Shown: positions 1-8,662 of the stretch, piece by piece
How the letters are laid out: each line of letters starts with the position of its first letter
How positions within the stretch are numbered: the first letter of the stretch is position 1
NCBI GenBank assembly: GCA_902762495.1
Contig: CACWOL010000011.1
Coordinates: 1-58,473, forward strand
DNA length: 58,473 nucleotides
Direction of reading: 5' to 3'
From: an uncultured bacterium
GTDB taxonomy: Bacteria; Verrucomicrobiota; Lentisphaeria; Victivallales; UBA1829
Notes under the pieces: generated by a model
The model's database searches: none
The model's input: only the letters and a program-made list of their open reading frames with translations
Told to the model about the DNA's origin: nothing
Translations under genes and position numbers: made by a program

Positions 1-325
1 AGAGAGAGATAAAGCCAGAACGAAGAAAAAGAGCATTCTGGATAAGATTGAGAAATCAGACGAGGAGAGTAAAAAAGCGGAAAAAACTCTTGCGCGCATC
101 TTGATTTGTTCCCCGGTATCCCATGGACTCCTTGCAATATATGATCGTGCATACGGACAGGAATCGCGCATCGTGATCCACGGGAAACAAGGCAGGACTG
201 ATTGCCCGCTGCCTCCTCTCTCCCGCGCATACATGCAAGTTTCAGTTAAAACAAATTCCTTTTAACTGAAACTTGGATGATTTTTCCAAAAAGTTTTTTT
301 CCAACGGCGTCAAAAAGAAAAAAGA
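1..325. other. Left-edge region without a confident gene
   Basis: This stretch precedes the end of trmB. It holds one copy of the dispersed hairpin repeat (218..275). A plus-strand frame is open from base 2 to a stop near 264 and begins with a Lys/Glu-rich, helix-like segment, so it could be the tail of a gene cut by the window edge. However, its last part runs through the repeat, so I do not call it a gene. Confidence 0.5.
218..275 (-). repeat. Dispersed hairpin repeat, copy 1
   Basis: Two perfectly complementary 16-nt arms (236..251 and 260..275, CAAGTTTCAGTTAAAA and its complement) enclose an 8-nt loop. On the minus strand an 18-nt tail (CATGTATGCGCGGGAGAG) follows the hairpin. Copies 2 and 3 near 26.2-26.4 kb have the same 16-8-16 geometry and nearly the same tail, in the opposite orientation. 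The element is extragenic and lies downstream of trmB. Confidence 0.9.
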
Positions 326-934
326 TTAGAGTTTCCGCCAGGCGCGATGCGTTACGGTCTTGCCCTCGGATTCCCAAAGCAGCTCGAATCCGGTCTTGAT
401 GTCCGCGACGTCGGCGATGAGCGAAAGATCGGACGGCACAAAGAGACCCGACTCCGCCACGGTCCGGTCGGCGATCTCCAGATACTCCGCGTTATCCGTG
501 GAAAAATGGAACACGCCGTCCGGCTTCAGGATGCGCGCAAACTGCATCATGATGTCCGAAGTAATGAGGCGGTGGCAGCGGTGTTTCGCCTTCGGCCACG
601 GATCCGGGCAAAGCAGATTCACGCGGTCGAGGAACGCGTCCGGGATCGTCCGCGAGATCAGCACGCGCGATTCGCTTTTTAGCACATGCAGATTCGTCAA
701 ATGGTCGCGCAGGACGCGTTTCTGCACCTTCCGCACGCGGCCGAGCAGCATATCAGCCGCGATCACATACACATCGGGACGGCGTTCCGCCAGCGCAAGC
801 GCGTACTCCCCGTCGCCGCACCCGAGATCAAGCTCGGCACGCTGTCCGGGTTCCGGCATGGGGAGCACGTTCTCCAGCCGGGTGTAAAGGTTATGAAGCA
901 TCACGATGCCTTCAACTTGTTTTTTCGCTGCCAT
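326..934 (-). CDS. trmB: tRNA (guanine-N7-)-methyltransferase
   Basis: A 202-residue Rossmann-fold methyltransferase that uses S-adenosylmethionine to make 7-methylguanosine at position 46 of tRNA. The SAM-binding motif LDLGCGDGEYALALAE is near the N terminus. The TrmB signature PDPWPKAKHRCHR follows, with a downstream STDNAEYLE segment. The frame is open further upstream, but ATG at 934 (MAAKKQVEG) gives the family's usual length. The gene starts inside the 3' end of the PHP gene (23-nt overlap), so the two are probably translated from one message. Confidence 0.93.
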   Translation of the reverse strand: MAAKKQVEGIVMLHNLYTRLENVLPMPEPGQRAELDLGCGDGEYALALAERRPDVYVIAADMLLGRVRKVQKRVLRDHLTNLHVLKSESRVLISRTIPDAFLDRVNLLCPDPWPKAKHRCHRLITSDIMMQFARILKPDGVFHFSTDNAEYLEIADRTVAESGLFVPSDLSLIADVADIKTGFELLWESEGKTVTHRAWRKL

Positions 935-1787
935 GGGAATCCCTGTTCTGCTTTGCGGCAAGAAGCCGTTCGTATATCTCAAACGGAATCGCGAGGTTGT
1001 TGTCGATCCCGGTTCCCATTTTGACCCGGGGATGGGACGCCCCATGGAAATCGCTTCCGCCGGAGACCAGCAGGGAACGCGCACGGGCAAATTCCAGCGC
1101 GTCGGCCTGCTGCTGTTCGACGAACATCGAGTAATAACATTCGAGGCCGTCGAGGCCGTAGGAGACCAGCCGCGAGCCAATCTTCCGAAGAACGGTCCGG
1201 GCTCCATGCGCCGCGTGGAGCGGATGCGCCCAGACCGCCAGGCCGCCCGCTTCGTGAATCAGACGGATGCAGACATCGACAGGGTAATACTTGCGGGCGA
1301 CATAGCATGAGCCGCCGCGTCCGAGCAGACGGTTGAACACGCCCTGCATGTCCTGAAAACAGCCTTTTTTGAGCAGGACGGACGCCATGTGCGGACGTCC
1401 GACGCTTTCTCCGCCCGCCTCGGCCAGGACCTCGTCCATCGTGATCTCATAGCCTTTCGACCGGATCTTCTCCACCATCTCCGCGTTGCGTTCCTCGCGC
1501 CACAGACGCATCTGCTCCAGCGCGGACAGCAATGAGGTGCAGCCGGGGTCAATAAAGAGTCCGACGATATGGATATCCTTGCAGAACAGCATGCTCGCCA
1601 GCTCGACACCGGGCACGGCATGAAGCGGCGTCCCGGACGCGGACGAAAGGAACCGTTCCACGCCCGAAACAGTGTCATGGTCGGTCAGGGCGGCGGCTTC
1701 CAGTCCGATATCCAGGGCGGCGGCAACAAGTTCCTCCGGCGTCAGGGTTCCATCGGAACATGTGCTGTGCATGTGAAGGTCTATCAT
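912..1787 (-). CDS. PHP-domain phosphoesterase (RNase AM / YciV-like)
   Basis: A 291-residue metal-dependent phosphoesterase of the PHP superfamily. Metal-binding motifs are visible: HMHSTCSDG at the N terminus, LTDHDTV near residue 37, GRPHMA mid-protein, WAHPLH and the C-terminal GGSDFHG. The order and length match the YciV/Rnm group, which removes 3' phosphates from 3',5'-bisphosphonucleotides or trims RNA 5' ends. The exact substrate here is inference. A promoter (TTGAAA, 16 bp, TATATT) lies at 1860..1887. trmB follows with overlap. Confidence 0.85.
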   Translation of the reverse strand: MIDLHMHSTCSDGTLTPEELVAAALDIGLEAAALTDHDTVSGVERFLSSASGTPLHAVPGVELASMLFCKDIHIVGLFIDPGCTSLLSALEQMRLWREERNAEMVEKIRSKGYEITMDEVLAEAGGESVGRPHMASVLLKKGCFQDMQGVFNRLLGRGGSCYVARKYYPVDVCIRLIHEAGGLAVWAHPLHAAHGARTVLRKIGSRLVSYGLDGLECYYSMFVEQQQADALEFARARSLLVSGGSDFHGASHPRVKMGTGIDNNLAIPFEIYERLLAAKQNRDSHGSEKTS

Positions 1788-1859
1788 GTCGTCTCCAAAA
1801 CGATTCTCCGGGACTCGTATTGCCCGAAATATGAGGCGCGGCGGAAAAGCCAGCCATAA

Positions 1860-1887
1860 AATATAGAGCGAAATACGTTTTTTTCAA
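1860..1887 (-). promoter_or_regulatory. Sigma-70-type promoter for the PHP-trmB operon
   Basis: Read on the minus strand: -35 TTGAAA (1887..1882), a 16-bp spacer, -10 TATATT (1865..1860). It lies about 70 bp upstream of the start at 1787 and fits the window-wide promoter pattern. Confidence 0.7.
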
Positions 1888-1897
1888 TTCATCCGGC

Positions 1898-1925
1898 TTG
1901 ATTATCATAATTTTAGTGCTATTTT
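1898..1925 (+). promoter_or_regulatory. Probable promoter of the dksA-like gene
   Basis: -35 TTGATT (1898..1903), a 16-bp spacer and -10 TATTTT (1920..1925). It lies back to back with the divergent PHP promoter and leaves a 5' leader of about 130 nt before the start at 2063. Confidence 0.5.
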
Positions 1926-2062
1926 AAATGATTCGATGATATCTTCGCGTATCGCCGACAATCATTCGCCGAATGCCGGGAAGGCTGGTCCGACAAGATG
2001 AATCGAACTCAAAAACACATAAAATTGGCCTCTGACAGCCGTAAAACCAGGAGTTGTAACAG

Positions 2063-2884
2063 ATGAAAAAGAACGAAACAAAGAAGGCCCAAACAACGGC
2101 CTCCAAGCCGCTGGCGAAAACTGTTGCGAAGGCTTCTCCCGCAAAGCCCGCTGTCAAGGCCACCGCCGCGAAGAAGACCGCCGTCAAGGCCGTTGCGAAG
2201 AAGGCTCCGGCCAAGGTCGCCGCGAAGAAGACCGCCGTCAAGGCCGTTGCGAAGAAGGCCGCGCCCGCGAAGAAGGCTACTCCCGTGAAGAAAACCATTG
2301 CCAGGGTTGAAGTGAAAAAGGCCGCGCCCGTGAAGAAAGCTCCGGTCAAACCGGTTTCCCATTCGGCCTCTGTTTCCAAGAAGAAAATCGACAAGAACAA
2401 AGAAACGCAGGCGTCCCATCACGGCCGCATCATCACGAAAGCCGAACTCAAGGCGTTCCAGAATCTGGCGGAAGCCAACGGACACATCATCAAAAAATCC
2501 TATCTTTCGCCGAAGCTGAAAAAGCATTACAGAGAGATGCTGCTGAAGCTGAGAGAATCGTATCAGGATCAGCTGAACATTCACCGCGACGACGCGCTGA
2601 CCAATCGAAAATCCGGTCCCAGCGCAGGCATGGCGACGCACATGGCCGACCTCGGCAGCGATAATTTCCAGCACGATTTCGAGCTGGGACTCCTCTCCGA
2701 CGAAGGAACCGTGATCGAAATGATCGACGAAGCGCTGACCCGTCTCGACGAAAACGAATACGGCATCTGCATCGAATGCGGCCAGGAAATCAGCCCCGCC
2801 CGCCTCGAAGTCAAACCGTATGCCCGTTTCTGCCTGGAATGCAAGTCCAGAAAAGAAGCGCACGAGGGAATGCACCGCCGCTGA
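2063..2884 (+). CDS. DksA/TraR-type zinc-finger protein with histone H1-like tail
   Basis: A 273-residue protein with two parts. Residues about 1-115 are almost entirely Lys, Ala, Pro, Val and Thr (for example KKTAVKAVAKKAPAK), like the basic tails of bacterial H1-like proteins. The C-terminal part is a DksA/TraR domain: a predicted helical region, then a C4 zinc finger with Cys236, Cys239, Cys257 and Cys260 (CIECGQE... CLECKSR). DksA proteins bind the RNA polymerase secondary channel with ppGpp. The tail probably adds nucleic-acid binding, which is inference. The start has AGGAG 9 nt upstream. A 41-nt exact DNA repeat encodes part of the tail. Confidence 0.88.
   Translation: MKKNETKKAQTTASKPLAKTVAKASPAKPAVKATAAKKTAVKAVAKKAPAKVAAKKTAVKAVAKKAAPAKKATPVKKTIARVEVKKAAPVKKAPVKPVSHSASVSKKKIDKNKETQASHHGRIITKAELKAFQNLAEANGHIIKKSYLSPKLKKHYREMLLKLRESYQDQLNIHRDDALTNRKSGPSAGMATHMADLGSDNFQHDFELGLLSDEGTVIEMIDEALTRLDENEYGICIECGQEISPARLEVKPYARFCLECKSRKEAHEGMHRR
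2165..2259 (+). repeat. 41-nt direct repeat inside the basic tail
   Basis: Bases 2165..2205 and 2219..2259 are identical as read by eye and are spaced 54 nt (18 codons) apart. They encode AKKTAVKAVAKK-type units. The identity at DNA level suggests recent duplication or slippage. Confidence 0.85.
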
Positions 2885-2950
2885 TTCCCGGTTCTTTTTG
2901 AGCGGGATATCCTGTCGCGAATCTCTTTCCGCACCGTTTTCCTGTCCGCC

Positions 2951-3514
2951 ATGAAGTTTTTCACTTCCGAAGCACGTATGACGCCCGGATCGTCCCGGGA
3001 ACGTCGCGTCATCCTTGCGGCCGCGATATTCGCATTTGTGCTGGCGATCCTAGACCAGGCGACCAAGATCCTGGTACTGCGGAATATCGAACTGCACGAA
3101 AGGATCACGGTCATCCCCGGATTCTTCGACCTCACACACGTCACGAACAAAGGCGCGGCGTGGGGCATGTTCCAGAATCTGCCGTGGATCCCGTTCGGGA
3201 TCTCGATCGCGGCGTTCGTCCTGCTGATCGTCTTCCTGCGGAAACTGAGCTCAGGATGGCCGGAACGCTGCTTCGCGCTTCTGATGGTCGTATCCGGTAT
3301 CGCGGGCAACTGCTCGGACCGGCTCTGGCACGGTGCGGTCATCGATTTTCTGCGGTTTCACTGGCGGAACACCGTCGAATGGCCGTCGTTCAACGTGGCG
3401 GATTCGGCGATCTGCTGCGGCGTGACGCTTTTTGTGATCTCCTCGTTCTTCCGTCCCGAAAACAAATCCGAGGCGAAAAAGGATGACGCCGGCGACGCTG
3501 CGAAATCTGCTTGA
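2951..3514 (+). CDS. lspA: Lipoprotein signal peptidase (signal peptidase II)
   Basis: A 187-residue inner-membrane aspartyl protease that cleaves prolipoproteins before the lipidated Cys. It shows the expected set of motifs: LDQATK in the first membrane helix, VTNKGAAWGMF, GNCSDR with catalytic Asp123, and FNVADS with catalytic Asp151. About four hydrophobic segments fit the family topology. The extra N-terminal 15-20 residues are polar; ATG at 2978 is a possible alternative start, and neither start has a clear ribosome site. miaA begins inside its 3' end. Confidence 0.93.
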   Translation: MKFFTSEARMTPGSSRERRVILAAAIFAFVLAILDQATKILVLRNIELHERITVIPGFFDLTHVTNKGAAWGMFQNLPWIPFGISIAAFVLLIVFLRKLSSGWPERCFALLMVVSGIAGNCSDRLWHGAVIDFLRFHWRNTVEWPSFNVADSAICCGVTLFVISSFFRPENKSEAKKDDAGDAAKSA

Positions 3515-4400
3515 CGCCGTCCGGCGGACGCCCGGGATCCCCGTCATCATGGGGCCGACCGCCGCCGGAAAATCCGAACTGGCCTTCGCCCTCGCACGCG
3601 AATACGGCGGAGAAATCGTTTCCGCCGACTCCATGCAGTTCTACTGCGGACTCGACATCGGCACGGCCAAGCCGACCGAGGAAGAACGCCGCCTGGTGCC
3701 GCATCATCTGATCGATTCCATGGACATCTCGGAGAAATCCGATGTGTTCCGGTTTCGTACCGACGCCCTCCGCATCATCCATGAAATTCAGGCTCGCGGA
3801 CATCTGCCGGTCGTGGCGGGCGGCAGCGGACTGTATCTCCATGCGCTCGTGTACGGGCTGGACGTTCTCCCGGCGAAACAGAGCCTGCGCGACGAACTTG
3901 ACGCGGCCTACGACAACGAGGAGCATTTCCATGAACTCGCGGCCATCATGGAACGCGAGTGTCAGCTTGACTTCAAACGGTTCTATCCCCACCGGCGCAA
4001 ACTGATCCGCGCCCGAGAAGTCTTTTTACTTTCCGGCAAACAAATCACCGAACTGCAATCCGGCGGGTCCGCACCCGATCCGATGTTCGCGCAATTCGTG
4101 CTGGTCCGCAACCGCGCCGATCTGGTGCGCAGAATCCGCCGCCGCGCCGCCGCCATGCTGGATTCCGGCTGGATCGAAGAGGCGCGCACCATGCTTGCGA
4201 AAGGGCTTCTGCAGGCGCCGACCGCGTGGCAGGCCATCGGATACGCCCAGATCGGCGACTATCTCGCGAATAAGATGACCCGCGATGAACTGCTGGAGGC
4301 CATCGTGATCGCGACGCGCCAGTTCGCCCGCAGACAGGCATCCTGGTTCCGCAGCCAGCACAAGGAAGCGACAATCCTCTCCATCCCTGCGGAAGATTAA
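3483..4400 (+). CDS. miaA: tRNA dimethylallyltransferase
   Basis: A 305-residue enzyme that transfers a dimethylallyl group to A37 of tRNAs reading UNN codons. The P-loop GPTAAGKS is at residues 24-31, followed by the substrate-binding stretch SADSMQFYCGLDIGTAKPT and the GGSGLY motif. Length is normal for the family. The start overlaps lspA by 32 nt and has GAGG 8 nt upstream, which implies coupled translation. A short 5-bp hairpin followed by T-rich sequence near 4429..4449 may be a weak terminator. Confidence 0.94.
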   Translation: MTPATLRNLLDAVRRTPGIPVIMGPTAAGKSELAFALAREYGGEIVSADSMQFYCGLDIGTAKPTEEERRLVPHHLIDSMDISEKSDVFRFRTDALRIIHEIQARGHLPVVAGGSGLYLHALVYGLDVLPAKQSLRDELDAAYDNEEHFHELAAIMERECQLDFKRFYPHRRKLIRAREVFLLSGKQITELQSGGSAPDPMFAQFVLVRNRADLVRRIRRRAAAMLDSGWIEEARTMLAKGLLQAPTAWQAIGYAQIGDYLANKMTRDELLEAIVIATRQFARRQASWFRSQHKEATILSIPAED

Positions 4401-4504
4401 GACGGAACCAGGCGCAATAACGTTTTTCGGACATCATTTGTCCTGTTTTCAAGGCTTCGCCCGCCTGCCGCTATAATAATATAGAAAAAGTTTCGGTTTT
4501 TTGA

Positions 4505-4533
4505 TTGCATTTTTCCGATTTCAGTGGTATATT
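4505..4533 (+). promoter_or_regulatory. Promoter of lptD
   Basis: -35 TTGCAT (4505..4510), a 17-bp spacer and -10 TATATT (4528..4533). A GTG at 4524 that would extend the reading frame lies inside this promoter, so translation should begin at ATG 4572. Confidence 0.7.
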
Positions 4534-4571
4534 TCTTCTTGAAAATCTATCACCAGTTCTTTTTTACAAAA

Positions 4572-7256
4572 ATGTTGAAAACCATTCGGACATCCATCTT
4601 TTGCACATTGATGACCGTGTTTCTGCTGCTGAACGCGGCGGAAGCATTCGGTCAGGGGGGGGTTGTATCGAACCGGAAACCCGTTTTCGATGACCTCGTC
4701 AATACGTCAGATTTTACGAAACTTGCGAAACTGCCGGAGGATTTCGATGCTGCCGCGGATTCCTATGAATTCGTGGGGGACAATCTTGTGGCGCGCGGGA
4801 ACGCCGTAGTCCAGTCTCCCGGTACGGAGATATCCGCCGACAAGATCGTGATCAACCTCGACTCCGAGCTTTACGACTTCGAAGCCGCCGGAAACGTCAA
4901 GTTCTGCGCCCTGTCGACCGTGGTACAGACTATGACAATGGAAGACTATCAGGCCATGCTGAAAGACCCGAGAACCCGCGTGACGCTGCTCCGATATGTC
5001 ATAAACGATCTGGGCGAACAGTTTGCTGAAGTGGAAATCGTGATGGAATCCTCGGTAATCCGCGCCGAGCGCGTAGCCGGCAATCTGCTGACCGGCGTGA
5101 TCCAGTTCTCGAATTTCGCGCTGAAATCCGGACTGTTCTACTGCGTCGGCGAACGCGCGGACCGCTTCTTCGACGGAACGCTGAAAGTCCACAAGGCCAG
5201 GTTCACGACCTGCGAATACATCCAGGACGATCACGACCACTTTGCGATCGCCGCCTACGATGCCACGATCGAACCGAGAGCCAGCGACAGCAGCCTGTTC
5301 CGCTACGACAACCAGCTGGGCGACCACAGCATCCTGATGAAGAACAACTTCCTGCAGATCTACGGCGTCCCCGTATTCTGGCTGCCGGTCCTGTACAAGC
5401 CGTCCGATCTCCAAAGCTTCGGCGGCAAGATCGAATTCGGCAGCAACAGCGACTGGGGCTGGTACATCCGCAGCGCAAAGCACTTCAAGCTCACGGACGA
5501 GCCGTACTGGAACATGAACCTGATGCTGGACTGGTACGAGGACCGCGGCATCGGATACGGACTGAGCTCCGACCTTCTGACGCCGGAATCCGCCACCGAA
5601 TTTTCGTTCTACGGCATCTACGACCGGAACCGGTACGCATACTGGGACCGCAGCCTGAACCCCGGCGACCCTCACTATCTGCTGAACAATTCCCGTCTCA
5701 CGATCCCCTATTACCGCTACGAAGTCCGCACGAACAACATAACGCACATCACGAACCGGCTGGACTTCCGGATGCAGATCGACCTCATCAGCGACTACGA
5801 GTATCTGCGCGACTATTACGTTACCCGGTTCAACTCCGAGTATGAACCCCCGACCTACGCCTCGCTGGAATACCAGGGCGACAGATTCACCGCAAGCGCA
5901 TACATGACGCTCCGCATCAACGATTTCTACTCCACGGTCGACCGTCTGCCGGAATTAAGGTTGGATTTCCAGCGCCAGGAACTCTTCGCAAACCTGTACT
6001 ATCAGGGGGAAATGTCCCTCACGCCGCTCTTCATGCGCTGGCGCAGATTCGACCGCGATCTCCCGGGCGATAAAAACTGGCACATCCGGAACTACGGCAC
6101 GCTCAGGTTCGACTCGCTCCACATGCTCTACTATCCGATCAATCTTTGGGGCATCAACATTATCCCGAGAACGGGCATCCGCCTGACCGCATATTCATCC
6201 TCATCCGAACGTGAGGTCGGGGTCGATGAGCTCGGCATCATGTCCATCGTGGATGAGACCGAAGGAATTCCGTGGGGCTACAAGGTCACGAATTACGACT
6301 CAAAAGGCGGCTCGAAATTCCGTGTGATCGGCGAAATCGGCGTCGAGGTCAACACGAAGTTCTATCACGCCTGGCAGGACGTAAAGAACGCCTACTGGGG
6401 ACTTGACGGCCTGCGTCATGTGGTCACGCCGTATGTGAACTACACCTACATCCCGCGGCCGACGGTAAACGCCGACAACCTGTACTACTTCGACGAGATC
6501 GACCGCATCACCGAACAGCATTTTGTCCGGTTCGGCATTACGAACCGGTTACAGACACGCCGGAACGGAGAAATCTACGAGTGGATGTCGCTGGAAAACT
6601 ACTGGGATCTCTTCATTCATACTTCCAATGATTTCAATCATATCGGCGACTTCGGCACGATCTTCAAATTCAGACCGACAAACGAGCTCACGATCTCCGC
6701 CGAACTGCTGCTGAACATCGGCAACAACGGCGACCATGATTACCAGGTGCGGCGCGGCAATGAAAATGCCGGACGGCCCGGCATCAGCGGATCAGCCATC
6801 AACCGACTAACGACCATGATCGACTACAGGTTCGCCCCCGAATGGCGCATCTACGCCAGCTACACGTATTCGGACGCATTCCTGCAACGGTCCGTTTACT
6901 CCATGGGAACCCAGTTCTCCACGATCACGGCGGCATCCATGATGCTCTCGCCGACGACGCGATCCCAGGTAGTCGGCGGCGGGTTTGAATTCCCTCTGCT
7001 TATCGACAAGGATCTGCACGGCTACACGCGGTGTTCCTACGACATCGACCAGAATCTGATCACAAACGCCTGCATCGGCCTTACGAAACGATTCCACTGC
7101 TGGTACGTCGCCGCCGAATGCGGTACGGGGCAGCGCTGGCGGCGCGACAGGAACGGCGAATATTCGCAGCGTCTGAAGAATTACCTTGCCATTTCCATCG
7201 GACTCACGGCCATGCCCGGATTCTCGTTCGGGCCGAGGGTCGGCATCGGAAATTGA
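4572..7256 (+). CDS. lptD: LPS-assembly outer-membrane protein LptD (OstA)
   Basis: An 894-residue outer-membrane protein. After a signal peptide (start MLKTIRTSIFC, hydrophobic core, cleavage near AEAFGQ) comes an OstA-type domain with the pattern VGDNLVARGNAVVQSPGT ... DFEAAGNVKF, about residues 50-110. The remaining 700 residues are rich in aromatic and polar alternation typical of a large beta-barrel. LptD inserts lipopolysaccharide into the outer leaflet. The start at 4572 is preferred because the promoter overlaps the alternative GTG at 4524. lysA follows 31 bp downstream and may be co-transcribed. No lptE is seen nearby. Confidence 0.85.
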   Translation: MLKTIRTSIFCTLMTVFLLLNAAEAFGQGGVVSNRKPVFDDLVNTSDFTKLAKLPEDFDAAADSYEFVGDNLVARGNAVVQSPGTEISADKIVINLDSELYDFEAAGNVKFCALSTVVQTMTMEDYQAMLKDPRTRVTLLRYVINDLGEQFAEVEIVMESSVIRAERVAGNLLTGVIQFSNFALKSGLFYCVGERADRFFDGTLKVHKARFTTCEYIQDDHDHFAIAAYDATIEPRASDSSLFRYDNQLGDHSILMKNNFLQIYGVPVFWLPVLYKPSDLQSFGGKIEFGSNSDWGWYIRSAKHFKLTDEPYWNMNLMLDWYEDRGIGYGLSSDLLTPESATEFSFYGIYDRNRYAYWDRSLNPGDPHYLLNNSRLTIPYYRYEVRTNNITHITNRLDFRMQIDLISDYEYLRDYYVTRFNSEYEPPTYASLEYQGDRFTASAYMTLRINDFYSTVDRLPELRLDFQRQELFANLYYQGEMSLTPLFMRWRRFDRDLPGDKNWHIRNYGTLRFDSLHMLYYPINLWGINIIPRTGIRLTAYSSSSEREVGVDELGIMSIVDETEGIPWGYKVTNYDSKGGSKFRVIGEIGVEVNTKFYHAWQDVKNAYWGLDGLRHVVTPYVNYTYIPRPTVNADNLYYFDEIDRITEQHFVRFGITNRLQTRRNGEIYEWMSLENYWDLFIHTSNDFNHIGDFGTIFKFRPTNELTISAELLLNIGNNGDHDYQVRRGNENAGRPGISGSAINRLTTMIDYRFAPEWRIYASYTYSDAFLQRSVYSMGTQFSTITAASMMLSPTTRSQVVGGGFEFPLLIDKDLHGYTRCSYDIDQNLITNACIGLTKRFHCWYVAAECGTGQRWRRDRNGEYSQRLKNYLAISIGLTAMPGFSFGPRVGIGN

Positions 7257-7287
7257 GCAGGAATACATTTTGAAAGGTATCGAAACC

Positions 7288-8556
7288 ATGAAGTTTGAAC
7301 AGGACAAGATCAAAATCGGAGATATCCCGGTCGCGGAGCTCGCTGCGAAATACGGAACTCCGCTTTATGTTTACGACGAACAGAAGATCCGCGACAACTA
7401 CAGACGCGCAGTCGCGACCTTCAAGAAATACTATCCCGATTTCCGCATGTTCTACGCGGTCAAGTGCTGCAACAATCCGGCTATCGTGAACATCCTCCGC
7501 CAGGAGGGCGCGGGCGCGGACTGCGCCAGCGTGAACGAGATCCTGCTGGCGAAATCCGTCGGAATCACCGGCGAAAACATCATGTTCAGCGGCAATTTCC
7601 TCTCCGACGAGGATCTGCGGCAGGGCATCGAGACCGGAGCCGTCATCAACCTCGACGACGAAAGCCTGTTCCCGCGCCTCCTGAAATTCGGCGTGCCCGA
7701 GGTCATTTCGTTCCGCGTGAATCCCGGCTACGGCAAGAGCAACGTCGGCGAATACGTGACGAACGCCGGACCGAAGGCAAAGTTCGGCATCCACCCGGAC
7801 AAAGTCACAACTGCATTCCGCATGGCCAAGGAGGCCGGCGTGAAGCGGTTCGGCGTCCACATGATGACCGGTTCCTGCATCACCGACGCGGATTATTTCC
7901 CCTTCGTCACGAAACTGCTGATGGAGATCGTATGCAAGACGAGCAAGGAACTCGGGATCGACTTCGAATTCATCGACCTCGGCGGCGGACTCGGTATCCC
8001 GTACGAACCCGGCGAAGCGTCTCTGGACCTGGAAGCAGCCGCAAAGAAGACCGCGGAGGTCTTCAAATCCTTCGTGGAGCAGTACGGCATGAAGCCGCCG
8101 CGCCTCGAAATGGAGCCCGCGCGCTACTTCGTCGGCAACGCCGGATACGTGATCGGCCGCGTCCACGCCGTGAAGGAATCCTACACGAAAATCGTCGGCA
8201 CCGACGTCGGCATGAACGTGCTCGTGCGTCCGGCGTTCTACGGGTCCTACCACCACATCTACGTCGACGGCAAGGAAAACGAGCCGCGCGAGACCATGGG
8301 GCTCTGCGGCCAGCTCTGCGAAAACACCGACTACTGGGTCAAGGAACGCAGCCTGCCCGCCAGCCTGGGCCCCGGCGACCTCATCGTGGTGGAGAATGCC
8401 GGCGCGTACGGGTTCGGCATGAGCTACCAGTACAACGGCCGTCTGCGTGCCGCCGAGGTACTGGTGAACGGTTCCGAGGCGACGGTGATCCGCGACCGCG
8501 AGACGTTCGACGACATGGTCAACCACACGCATGTGCCGGACCGCCTGAAAAAATAA
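7288..8556 (+). CDS. lysA: Diaminopimelate decarboxylase
   Basis: A 422-residue fold-III PLP-dependent decarboxylase, the last step of lysine synthesis. Lys59 in FYAVKCCNNP is the expected PLP lysine. HMMTGSC and the glycine-rich IDLGGGLGIPYEPG form the cofactor site. EPARYFVGNAG and GLCGQLCENTDYW are the C-terminal substrate and dimer motifs. The best start is ATG 7288, with a GAAAGG site upstream; an earlier ATG at 7186 lies inside lptD. Ornithine or related amino-acid decarboxylases share the fold, so substrate specificity is less certain than the family. Confidence 0.85.
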   Translation: MKFEQDKIKIGDIPVAELAAKYGTPLYVYDEQKIRDNYRRAVATFKKYYPDFRMFYAVKCCNNPAIVNILRQEGAGADCASVNEILLAKSVGITGENIMFSGNFLSDEDLRQGIETGAVINLDDESLFPRLLKFGVPEVISFRVNPGYGKSNVGEYVTNAGPKAKFGIHPDKVTTAFRMAKEAGVKRFGVHMMTGSCITDADYFPFVTKLLMEIVCKTSKELGIDFEFIDLGGGLGIPYEPGEASLDLEAAAKKTAEVFKSFVEQYGMKPPRLEMEPARYFVGNAGYVIGRVHAVKESYTKIVGTDVGMNVLVRPAFYGSYHHIYVDGKENEPRETMGLCGQLCENTDYWVKERSLPASLGPGDLIVVENAGAYGFGMSYQYNGRLRAAEVLVNGSEATVIRDRETFDDMVNHTHVPDRLKK

Positions 8557-8577
8557 GAAAAAAAACATCAAATGCGC

Positions 8578-8606
8578 TTTACTTCCTGCAAAACGCAGAC
8601 TAAATT
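8578..8606 (+). promoter_or_regulatory. Possible promoter of mreB
   Basis: TTTACT (8578..8583), a 17-bp spacer and TAAATT (8601..8606). The spacing is right, but both boxes are weaker than elsewhere in the window. Confidence 0.4.
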
Positions 8607-8662
8607 ATTGGATACGCAACGATGACGCAGCCAGAGAACACGAACCGCCGGAGGGCATAAAC

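Noticed and set aside
56..238. Minus-strand 60-codon open frame
   Set aside because: It starts in the repeat tail (MHVCAGE) and has no ribosome site or recognisable sequence. Similar starts in copies 2 and 3 lead to unrelated peptides.
2..264. Plus-strand frame open from the left edge
   Set aside because: The Lys/Glu-rich start could be a cut gene, but the frame runs through the hairpin repeat and most of its sequence has no protein-like character.
2009..2875. Long minus-strand frame opposite the dksA-like gene
   Set aside because: It mirrors the repetitive Lys/Ala codons, giving Gly/Leu-rich repeats; the zinc-finger frame on the plus strand is clearly real.
4472..4477. TATAAT upstream of lptD as a promoter
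   Set aside because: No -35 box lies at suitable distance; the TTGCAT-17-TATATT pair just downstream is far better.
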